From JBAYJS01 sp041664985 (GTDB lineage: Bacteria > Patescibacteriota > Patescibacteriia > Buchananbacterales > UBA6539), in NCBI GenBank assembly GCA_041664985.1, contig JBAYJS010000046.1, forward strand, positions 1 to 8,514: DNA of 8,514 nt. The letters run 5' to 3'. Below the pieces are notes generated by a model that worked only from the letters and a program-made list of their open reading frames with translations, was not told where the DNA came from and ran no database searches. Position numbers and translations under genes: made by a program. Of the stretch, positions 1 to 5,937 are shown piece after piece. How positions within the stretch are numbered: the stretch's first letter is position 1; every line of letters begins with the position of its first letter.

Positions 1-608
1 ATATCAGTGGCGCGAATGATTCCGTCCAAAGTTGATTGGCCGGTGCCATAACGATTATCAAACATGTTTTTGGTCTTGGCATCGTTAACGGCAATAATTG
101 GCACCATCAGCCGACCTTCTTTTTCCAAAGCTTTCAAACGAATCACCCCGGTTGTAGTTTCTTCCATTGAACCTTTGACTTTGAAAGCTTGATCTTTATA
201 TTTTGTATGAAGTAATGACAATAAATCCGCGCCGTCATCCATGGTAATTTCTGGCTGATGTTTAATGGCAGCCACTAGATTGCTGTAATAACTTTTTTTA
301 TCTTCACCGCATTTGGCAAAAACTTTAATGCTATAATCTTTAACCAAAGAAGCAGCCACATCATCTTGAGTCGACAAAGGATTCGAAGCGCAAAGCAAAA
401 CATCAGCGCCGCCGGCTTTTACGGTTCGGACCAAATTGGCAGTTTCACAAGTGACATGCAAACAGCAAGAAACTTTTAAACCTTTCAAGGGTTTGGTTTT
501 AGCAAACCGCTTTTTAATTTCACCCAAAACCGGCATATCCCGTTCAGCCCATTCAATTCGTTTTTTGCCTTCTGGCGCCAGTTTAATATTTTTGATGTCG
601 TAATTCAT
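1..608 (-). CDS. ahcY: S-adenosylhomocysteinase (adenosylhomocysteine hydrolase), N-terminal 202 residues, cut by the window edge
   Basis: The enzyme reversibly hydrolyses S-adenosyl-L-homocysteine to adenosine and homocysteine in the cytoplasm, relieving product inhibition of methyltransferases. The 202 visible codons cover the substrate-binding domain. They include LHVTCETA (His51, Thr53), MDDGAD (Asp125), EETTTGVIRL (Glu149/Glu150), and VNDAKTKNMFDNRYGTGQS with Lys180 and Asp184, which match human Asp131, Glu156, Lys186 and Asp190. The frame is open to the left edge, so the NAD-binding Rossmann domain lies outside the window. The ATG at 608 gives the N terminus MNYDIKNIKLAPEGKKRIEW, usual for this family. 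No Shine-Dalgarno sequence precedes it. The gene has its own promoter (689-717), so it can be transcribed apart from the upstream cluster. Its adenosine product is the expected substrate of the kinase at 5938-6924. The identification is very firm; only completeness is unknown. Confidence 0.97.
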   Translation of the reverse strand, partial: MNYDIKNIKLAPEGKKRIEWAERDMPVLGEIKKRFAKTKPLKGLKVSCCLHVTCETANLVRTVKAGGADVLLCASNPLSTQDDVAASLVKDYSIKVFAKCGEDKKSYYSNLVAAIKHQPEITMDDGADLLSLLHTKYKDQAFKVKGSMEETTTGVIRLKALEKEGRLMVPIIAVNDAKTKNMFDNRYGTGQSTLDGIIRATD

Positions 609-621
609 AATTTAAGAAAGA

Positions 622-650
622 TAAGCAAGATAAGGATTAAGCAAGATAAG
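622..650. repeat. two direct copies of a 13-bp repeat in the ahcY leader
   Basis: TAAGCAAGATAAG occurs exactly at 622-634 and again at 638-650, a 16-bp period. A degenerate AAGATAAG precedes it at 618-625. Inverted copies lie about 130 bp away at 776-813, on the other side of the AT-rich promoter region. The unit is not a terminator or a known regulatory element that I recognise. Confidence 0.75.
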
Positions 651-659
651 CTTGTCCTT
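632..659 (-). promoter_or_regulatory. possible small hairpin in the ahcY leader
   Basis: Read on the minus strand, AAGGA and TCCTT, then AAGC and GCTT, can pair around a 7-nt loop, with a small internal bulge between the two helices. The structure lies in the predicted leader, about 24 nt before the ahcY ATG. It is made largely from the second GCAAGATAAG-type repeat, so the pairing may simply follow from the repeat. It does not resemble the conserved core of known S-adenosylhomocysteine riboswitches. Confidence 0.2.
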
Positions 660-688
660 ACTAATTGCATAATTTTTAATACCTGACT

Positions 689-717
689 ATTTTACCACCT
701 TTATTATTTTTTGACAA
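689..717 (-). promoter_or_regulatory. sigma-70-type promoter for ahcY
   Basis: On the minus strand TTGTCA (717-712) is followed, after exactly 17 nt, by TAAAAT (694-689). A TG one base before the -10 gives an extended -10 (TGGTAAAAT). Transcription would start near 682 and leave a leader of about 75 nt before the ahcY ATG at 608. The spacing and both hexamers are close to consensus, and the site sits in the only long gap of the minus-strand gene series. Confidence 0.65.
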
Positions 718-740
718 TAATCAAATAATACAATTTTTAT

Positions 741-773
741 AAAAAAATATTTAGTTAAATTAATTCAATTTAA
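741..773 (-). terminator. weak candidate intrinsic terminator of the upstream cluster
   Basis: On the minus strand, TTAAATT and AATTTAA (773-755) can form a 7-bp stem around a 5-nt loop, followed about 7 nt later by a run of seven T (747-741). The stem is made only of A-T pairs and is separated from the T run, so it is weak by the usual criteria. Its place after the last swivelling-domain gene and before the ahcY promoter is right for a terminator. Confidence 0.25.
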
Positions 774-775
774 TT

Positions 776-813
776 CTTATCTTGCCTATCTTGCTCACAG
801 TTTATCTTGCTTA
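776..813. repeat. three inverted copies of the GCAAGATAAG-type repeat at the 3' end of the 795-1916 gene
   Basis: CTTATCTTGC (776-785), CTATCTTGC (786-794) and TTATCTTGCTTA (802-813) are reverse complements of the unit found at 622-650. The last copy lies inside the downstream gene's reading frame and supplies the codons for its C-terminal SNKQDK tail. The inverted arrangement would let the transcript form a long stem across the 609-794 spacer. Confidence 0.7.
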
Positions 814-1916
814 TTAGATTGTTTATCCAATTTTCTGACAATCCCCTGGTTGGCATCAACTTCAACCAAATCGCCATCTTTTAAAACCTGGGTGGCAGTC
901 TTTGTATCAACAATACAGGGAATTCCAAGCTCTCTAGCAATAATTGCCGCATGAGTTAAAATGCCGCCGCGGTTGGTGACGATTGCTGCTGCCTTCCGCA
1001 TATAAGACAAATAACGCACATCAGTATTGTCACAAACCAAAATCGTACCTTTGGAAAAATCGACTGTTTCTAAATTAGCTAAATTAACAATCTTTACCAT
1101 ACCTTTAATTAGCCCGGCCGAACCGCTAATACCTTTAACTAAAGCTGATTGATTTTGAGTTAATGCCGGCGGTAAAGAGATATGTTTACCTAAAATCCGA
1201 TTATAATCAATAAACCTGATTTTACCATCCGGCCAAACTGTCACCTCAAAATAACCAACCAGATAATCATGGGCAAATTCAGCCTGCAAAACTTCAGCTA
1301 ATTTTTGTTTTTTTAGTTCAGCCTTTACTTCAATCATTGCCAACATTAAATCAATTTGTTTTTTGGCTTCTGAGTTATCAGCTGACCATTGCCAATCTTT
1401 AAAATCGTAACGAAATTGGTAAAGTTGACTTTGAGTATCGCCATGAGTCAATTGCGAATGCAAACCTTCAATAATCTCGCCAAAAATCATTTTTGGCTTT
1501 ACAACAAAGGTTGCCGACCAAAGCAAAGTTTTTGAGTGCGGACAAAGATAAGCAATATAATCATCAAAATTAATTTCTTGTTTCAAAAACCAGTCATGGT
1601 AACACTCCCCAATCGTCAAACCGCGATTGCGCAATTTTGGTAAATCTTTTTCTTTTGGCACCAAACGAATCGCGCAAAGTTCATTAGTGCGATTCTTTAA
1701 AATTTTATCAAATCCATTGGTTTGATTTTTTAAATCAGCCGCTAAAAATTTTTCCGGCCGTTCATAGCTTAAACCAATTTGTTGATAAAGAGTCTCAAGC
1801 CGGTCGGCTTTTTGATTGTCCTCAGTTCGAAAAGCGTTTGATTCTTCAATTTCGCCAATGGCGGCAAACCATTCGGTAATGGAAATTTGATCTTTGGTAA
1901 TTACAGCCTGACTCAT
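795..1916 (-). CDS. PEP-utilising-enzyme phosphohistidine domain protein with an ATP-grasp-like N-terminal region
   Basis: The C-terminal ~110 residues (about 262-364) are the swivelling phosphohistidine domain of PEP synthase and pyruvate phosphate dikinase. The signature is TNRGGILTHAAIIARELGIP with His322 as the likely phosphorylated residue, followed by DGDLVEVDANQGIV. Residues 1-255 differ from the other three paralogues. They contain a basic stretch RLVPKEKDLPKLRNRG (84-99), IFGEIIEGLHSQLTHGD (144-160), and FEVTVWPDGKIRFIDYNR (223-240). This last pattern resembles the metal-binding end of ATP-grasp domains (Glu223, Asp237, Asn239). I infer that this could be the ATP-using member of the group; the phosphohistidine domain is certain, the ATP-grasp reading is not. 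Its ATG overlaps the upstream stop as ATGA, implying translational coupling. The usual end at GIVRKL is followed by nine extra residues encoded by a repeat. Its domain reads TNRGG and CIVDT where the paralogues have TD.GG and C[IV][VI]GT. Confidence 0.85.
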   Translation of the reverse strand: MSQAVITKDQISITEWFAAIGEIEESNAFRTEDNQKADRLETLYQQIGLSYERPEKFLAADLKNQTNGFDKILKNRTNELCAIRLVPKEKDLPKLRNRGLTIGECYHDWFLKQEINFDDYIAYLCPHSKTLLWSATFVVKPKMIFGEIIEGLHSQLTHGDTQSQLYQFRYDFKDWQWSADNSEAKKQIDLMLAMIEVKAELKKQKLAEVLQAEFAHDYLVGYFEVTVWPDGKIRFIDYNRILGKHISLPPALTQNQSALVKGISGSAGLIKGMVKIVNLANLETVDFSKGTILVCDNTDVRYLSYMRKAAAIVTNRGGILTHAAIIARELGIPCIVDTKTATQVLKDGDLVEVDANQGIVRKLDKQSNKQDKL

Positions 1917-2854
1917 ATTTTTCTGACAATCCCCTTATTAGCATCAACCTCAACCAAATCGCCATCTTTTAAAACCTGGGTGGCGATTAATGTTCCGACA
2001 ATGCAAGGAATCTTAAGTTCCCTACACAGAATCGCTGCATGAGACAGCTGCCCGCCTTCATCGGTAATAACAGCCTTAGAGACCCTTAATTGATTAATTA
2101 GTTTAGGGCTAGTTAATTTAGAAATTAAAACCAAATTACTCTTAATTTTTTTAATCACCTGATCCGGATTTTTTATTAGCAACACTTTACCTTTGATTTT
2201 TCCTGAAAAAGCTGGTTGGCCTTTTATTATTCCTTGACTTATAAAATCATGACTAGCAACTTTTTTATTTTTGGTGGCAATCTTCTGCTTGGAATTAAAC
2301 TGATTTAGTAATTTTTTTGCTTCTTTTATAACTGGCTGGTCATTCCTCCTTAATGCCTCTTTATAAATAAAAATTTGCCAAACCATCCTTCTGGCCATAA
2401 CCTCGGGACTAATTTTTTTAGCATACTGATTAAGATAAACATAATACCATTTTAAGTTACCAACAACCGTAGCTATCCTTATCTTTTGATTATAAATCTT
2501 TAAAAAAGTTGCATCATTTCTAATAAATTTTTTAAAATAATCATTATCACTAACTAAAATATGAAAATCCCAGCCGGTCTTTTTCATAAAATTTTGGAAA
2601 TCTTTACCATATCTGGAATCAATCGGTACCGTTGTTTCTTCATTTATTTTTTTTACTGAAACTAACCAAGGGATTCGGTTAATCGGAATCATAACATGCA
2701 AATGACTATCACGATCATATTTAATATCATAACCTTGCAAAATATCGGCATAGTGCAAAAAGAGTGCCCAATCATCTTGACCTAAACCCCAATCATCCAT
2801 TATTCTTTTAAGTTCCAATAAAATTTTATTAAAAATCATAATTTTAACCCCCAC
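1913..2854 (-). CDS. PEP-utilising-enzyme phosphohistidine domain protein with a distinct N-terminal region
   Basis: Numbering is from the GTG at 2854. Residues about 207-313 form the swivelling phosphohistidine domain, with TDEGGQLSHAAILCRELKIP (His272) and a closing DGDLVEVDANKGIVRKI. No PEP-binding barrel or full ATP-binding domain is present. The N-terminal 200 residues share no evident motif with the other three paralogues. They include DWALFLHYADILQGYDIKYD (28-47), HLHVMIPINRIPW (51-63) and FMKKTGWDFHIL (89-100), faintly like a nucleotidyltransferase fold, which I cannot confirm. The more likely start is the ATG at 2839 (308 residues): it follows a G-rich GTGGGGG about 10 nt upstream, while nothing like a ribosome site precedes the GTG. 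The gene follows the histidine-phosphatase gene closely and overlaps the next gene by ATGA. Confidence 0.85.
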   Translation of the reverse strand: MGVKIMIFNKILLELKRIMDDWGLGQDDWALFLHYADILQGYDIKYDRDSHLHVMIPINRIPWLVSVKKINEETTVPIDSRYGKDFQNFMKKTGWDFHILVSDNDYFKKFIRNDATFLKIYNQKIRIATVVGNLKWYYVYLNQYAKKISPEVMARRMVWQIFIYKEALRRNDQPVIKEAKKLLNQFNSKQKIATKNKKVASHDFISQGIIKGQPAFSGKIKGKVLLIKNPDQVIKKIKSNLVLISKLTSPKLINQLRVSKAVITDEGGQLSHAAILCRELKIPCIVGTLIATQVLKDGDLVEVDANKGIVRKI

Positions 2855-2858
2855 TGAG

Positions 2859-3821
2859 CTATCTGATTAAGCTGCTACTAAATTCTTTACCCCGATATCT
2901 GACTTTAATTTGTTCCGGTTCAATTTCAAACGAAACCATCTCTGATTCATTGCTTATTTCACCACCCTGTGAAATCTCCAAAAACCTCTCGTTAAATTTG
3001 TCGCTATCAACTTCAACTTCCGGACAGCCTAGAGAAAGCCAAGTGGCCAAGGAATCTACATCCCAAGCATGACCAACTCCACCTAAAATTAATGGCCGAT
3101 CAGTATGCCGAGCGGCAAACTTACTAAGTTTTTCTAAACCATTAAAATACTGCCTGGCAATATCTTGAGGCTTAGGACCATGAAGAGTTTTGCCGCTTTG
3201 ATCAATGTATTCACCATTGCCGGCAATATAAGCTTGACCACCTTCATTATTGCCTTTTTCTTTAATTATTGTCGCAAAAAATTTTGAAGCTTTACCTGTT
3301 TCTGGATCAAGCCAACGTGGCTCACCATCTAATTTTCCATTTTCGTCTCTTGACCTATACCCATAGGAAAAACCCCAAAGACGCATTGGATAATCAACCA
3401 CAAATTTTTTACCCGGGTTTTCTTTAATCATTTCTTCAATTCTTTGCAACATTAACTCTAAATTTTTTTGCTTTTCTTCGGCTGACGCTTCCCCCGGATC
3501 TATAGCCCATTTAATAAAATCTCGCGTCACTACCTGAATATTCAGTTTATCTTTAAGCTCATAATTGACAAGATGGTTTATTTCTCCACCATAAATTTCT
3601 GCTGTTTCTTCGCTTCGCGGTTGATCTGAACCTCCACCAATAAACATTACTGCTCCATCAGGGGCCTCTTCAATTAATCTTAAAATATCACTGTTAGCCC
3701 TTTCCTTGGCTTGTTCAACTCCCTTTGGGGTTAAACTTTTATAAACTTCATCTGGAGTGTCATGTTTAGCTGATTGAGCATGTCTGGTCACAAAACCGGA
3801 AAATATTGATTCTTTTTCCAT
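2859..3821 (-). CDS. histidine phosphatase superfamily (phosphoglycerate-mutase-like) protein, substrate unknown
   Basis: The protein shows the family's active-site elements. TRHAQS (residues 12-17, with Arg13 and the presumed phospho-acceptor His14) is followed by SLTPKGVEQAKE (29-40). Next comes SDQPRSEETAEIYG (65-78), whose Arg69 fits the second phosphate-binding arginine, and then GGVGHAWDVDSLATWL (247-262), whose His251 fits the second catalytic His. The RHG triad of many members is RHA here, a common variant. At 320 residues it exceeds the usual 200-230, with extra sequence at about 145-220 (YPMRLWGFSYGYRSRDE and a Gly/Asn-rich stretch) and a C-terminal tail. It is likely a cytoplasmic phosphomonoesterase; the substrate cannot be read from sequence. 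It lies between two pairs of phosphohistidine proteins, so a phosphorylated product of that system is a reasonable guess. No Shine-Dalgarno precedes the ATG. Confidence 0.85.
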   Translation of the reverse strand: MEKESIFSGFVTRHAQSAKHDTPDEVYKSLTPKGVEQAKERANSDILRLIEEAPDGAVMFIGGGSDQPRSEETAEIYGGEINHLVNYELKDKLNIQVVTRDFIKWAIDPGEASAEEKQKNLELMLQRIEEMIKENPGKKFVVDYPMRLWGFSYGYRSRDENGKLDGEPRWLDPETGKASKFFATIIKEKGNNEGGQAYIAGNGEYIDQSGKTLHGPKPQDIARQYFNGLEKLSKFAARHTDRPLILGGVGHAWDVDSLATWLSLGCPEVEVDSDKFNERFLEISQGGEISNESEMVSFEIEPEQIKVRYRGKEFSSSLIR

Positions 3822-3842
3822 AAATTTTATTTAATCGTTAAT

Positions 3843-4907
3843 TTATTTTTTAATTAATTTTACAATCCCTTGGCTCGCATCAACTTCAACCAAATCACCA
3901 TTCTTATATACTTTGGTCGCGTTTCCTGTTCCAACGATACAAGGAATTTTTAGCTCTCTTGAAGTAATCGCCGCATGGCATAAGGCGCCACCGACATCAG
4001 TCACAATCGCTGAAGCTTTTCTGATTATTGGCAAAAATTCCGGTCTAGTCATTCCGGTTATCAAAATATTTCCCGGCTTAAAATTTTTACCATTTTTAGG
4101 ATTTAAAATTATTCTGGCAACTCCCCCGACTTTACCCGGATAAACACTTGTTCCCTTAACCAATCTGTTTTTTTGTTTATTATTTTGGCTAATTAAATTT
4201 TCAATTTTTTTTACCTTATCTCCAGTTATTAAATTTAAGTTACCATTTTTAAAGTATAAGGCACTACTCAGATATCTTTTCTTTAAAACCTGACTGGCTG
4301 GCAAATTCCCTTTCGCTAAATAATTTTCCAATTCCTCTGGCAATAAGCAAGTTAATAAGTCCGGATTATATTTTTCTTTTTTGGCGATTGCTTTGGCTAA
4401 TTTTCTAAAAAATGATTCTGTTTCGGAGTAAACTGGCTCAGAATAAATCCTAGCTTCTTTAAAATATTTCATTAATTCATGCAAATTTTTTTCTGGCAAA
4501 AAATCAACGGTTTTTTTCATGAAATTATGATAGGCCAAATGCTTCTCAAAAACTGCCAAAAAATTTTTATACTCTTTGGCTGTTGGAATTTTTCCCGCCA
4601 TTTTTTTCATGAGCTTCAAAATTTTGTCGCTATTGATTTTTAAATCAGCCAACAGCCTTATTGCCATTTTTTTGTTGCGAATTGTTTTATTGGCCAAATA
4701 GCGCCCAAAATTTTCAAACTCACCTTTTTTAATTAAAAAAGAAACTGTTCCTTTTTGATGAAAAAACAAAACGTTATTGAAACCAATTCCTAATTTTTTT
4801 TCTAATGAGTATTTATACTGTTTGCCCCAATAAGCGCAAGAAATAAAAGTATAAGAACCGGCCCAGCGAGCAACCCATTTAATTTTTGTGATTTGGTCAA
4901 TTTTCAT
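3843..4907 (-). CDS. PEP-utilising-enzyme phosphohistidine domain protein, rifampin-phosphotransferase-like layout without the ATP domain
   Basis: Residues about 250-352 are the swivelling phosphohistidine domain: GTSVYPGKVGGVARII (252-267), GNILITGMTRPEFLP (279-293), TDVGGALCHAAITSRELKIP with His311, then NGDLVEVDASQGIV. The N-terminal 245 residues are Lys-rich and mostly helical in appearance. FENFGRYLANKTI (64-76) and LLPEELENYLAKG (188-200) recall the segment between the ATP domain and the His domain in PEP synthases and rifampin phosphotransferases; that match is from memory and moderate. FENFG aligns by eye with IEKFG in the 4904-5917 protein. No ATP-binding domain precedes it, so phosphate must come from another protein if the His is used. 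Its start overlaps the stop of 4904-5917 as ATGA. It is one of the most AT-rich genes in the window. The start is fixed by this overlap and the lack of an alternative nearby. Confidence 0.85.
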   Translation of the reverse strand: MKIDQITKIKWVARWAGSYTFISCAYWGKQYKYSLEKKLGIGFNNVLFFHQKGTVSFLIKKGEFENFGRYLANKTIRNKKMAIRLLADLKINSDKILKLMKKMAGKIPTAKEYKNFLAVFEKHLAYHNFMKKTVDFLPEKNLHELMKYFKEARIYSEPVYSETESFFRKLAKAIAKKEKYNPDLLTCLLPEELENYLAKGNLPASQVLKKRYLSSALYFKNGNLNLITGDKVKKIENLISQNNKQKNRLVKGTSVYPGKVGGVARIILNPKNGKNFKPGNILITGMTRPEFLPIIRKASAIVTDVGGALCHAAITSRELKIPCIVGTGNATKVYKNGDLVEVDASQGIVKLIKK

Positions 4908-5917
4908 AATTTTTTAACAATTCCTTTATTGGCATCAACTTCAACCAAATCGCCATCTTTAAAAACTTGGGTGGCGACTTTAGTGCCAATTACGCAAGGT
5001 ATTTTCATTTCTCGCGAAATAATTGCCGCATGACAGGTTATTCCCCCTTCATCTGTAACTATAGCCTTAACTTTCTTCAAATAAGGAATATAGGCTGGCG
5101 TGGTCATATTGGTGACCAAAACACTTCCCTCAGTAATACTTTTTAATTCCACTAAATCTTTAATCAAAACAACTTGTCCTTTAACTTTGCCCGGATAAGC
5201 AATATTTCCCTTGGCAAAATTAGCATTGTTATCAATTTCTAATAAGTTAGAATATTCAAGCAGAGTATTATGACCGGAAATAAATTGGCAGTTTCCATCA
5301 CATAATCTCAGCAACCAACCTTGGGCGCGGTGCAAAATCTCTTTTTCAGATGGCCAAGGCTGTTCGTTGAAAACCTCTTCGGGATTGATAAGCTTAATAA
5401 AGTTTGGATCAATTTCTACCAACTTTTCCATCATTTTTAAACAAACTCTATCAATATCCAAAAAATAGCTCTTTGTCCTAACCTCTATCAATCTCTTTAT
5501 TACCGCCGGACTTATATCTTCCATATTGTCAAAAACCCAGCTTAAACGATGAGGAATATGAACTGCATTTGCCAGATAATTCGAAAAGAAATCAAAGGTA
5601 TCCCTTAAGGCCAAGATGGAAAAATTATCCGGCTGCGAACTTAAAAATTCTTCCGCTTTTTTGTTATAGATAATAGCATTCTCGACCCAAAGATTTATTA
5701 TCTCGGAATCTTTAATAATTTTTTTTCTTACTGAATCACCAAACTTTTCAATCTCAGATTGCTCATGAGCGATATGAGTCAACTTTCCATCAAAATGATA
5801 AGCTACTCTAGACAACTGGCAACCAATAATATTTGGTACGATTTGAGTATAGGAATTAACATGGGCGTAAACCGTACAAAAAGATATTTTCCTCTTTAAA
5901 AATTCTGTCCATTTCAT
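4904..5917 (-). CDS. PEP-utilising-enzyme phosphohistidine domain protein, sister of the 3843-4907 protein
   Basis: The C-terminal domain (about 237-337) carries GNIAYPGKVKGQVVLI (237-252), GSVLVTNMTTPAYIP (264-278), TDEGGITCHAAIISREMKIP with His296, and DGDLVEVDANKGIVKKL. It is the closest of the four to the textbook PEP-synthase swivelling domain. The N-terminal region (1-220) shares the layout of the next gene's product, including IEKFGDSVRKKII (56-68) and LINPEEVFNE (176-185), where PEP-synthase relatives have a similar Pro-Glu-Glu segment. It has two Cys-containing stretches (SFCTVY and RLCDGNCQF). No ATP or PEP domain is visible. It begins 20 nt after the kinase gene, with no ribosome site, and is probably in the same transcript. 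The swivelling domain is firm; the substrate is unknown. Confidence 0.87.
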   Translation of the reverse strand: MKWTEFLKRKISFCTVYAHVNSYTQIVPNIIGCQLSRVAYHFDGKLTHIAHEQSEIEKFGDSVRKKIIKDSEIINLWVENAIIYNKKAEEFLSSQPDNFSILALRDTFDFFSNYLANAVHIPHRLSWVFDNMEDISPAVIKRLIEVRTKSYFLDIDRVCLKMMEKLVEIDPNFIKLINPEEVFNEQPWPSEKEILHRAQGWLLRLCDGNCQFISGHNTLLEYSNLLEIDNNANFAKGNIAYPGKVKGQVVLIKDLVELKSITEGSVLVTNMTTPAYIPYLKKVKAIVTDEGGITCHAAIISREMKIPCVIGTKVATQVFKDGDLVEVDANKGIVKKL

Positions 5918-5937
5918 AGACGTCTATTTAGCAGATC

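Noticed and set aside
609..690. S-adenosylhomocysteine riboswitch upstream of ahcY
   Set aside because: The leader is AT-rich and made of short repeats; the GC-rich conserved core of that riboswitch is absent.
711..739. Plus-strand promoter starting at TTGACA (711-716)
   Set aside because: The -10 at the right distance is only TTTTTA, and it would drive transcription antisense to the 795-1916 gene; the overlapping minus-strand promoter is much better.
609..830. CRISPR array
   Set aside because: The repeats are only about 10-13 bp, in both orientations, with spacers of 0-7 bp, and no cas gene is nearby.
3913..4143. Plus-strand open frame of 76 codons
   Set aside because: It lies wholly opposite the conserved phosphohistidine domain of the 3843-4907 gene; its sequence is the mirror of that domain and matches no family.
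795..5917. One broken PEP synthase gene split by frameshifts
   Set aside because: Each gene has its own complete swivelling domain and intact frame; four copies of the C-terminal domain cannot come from one broken gene.
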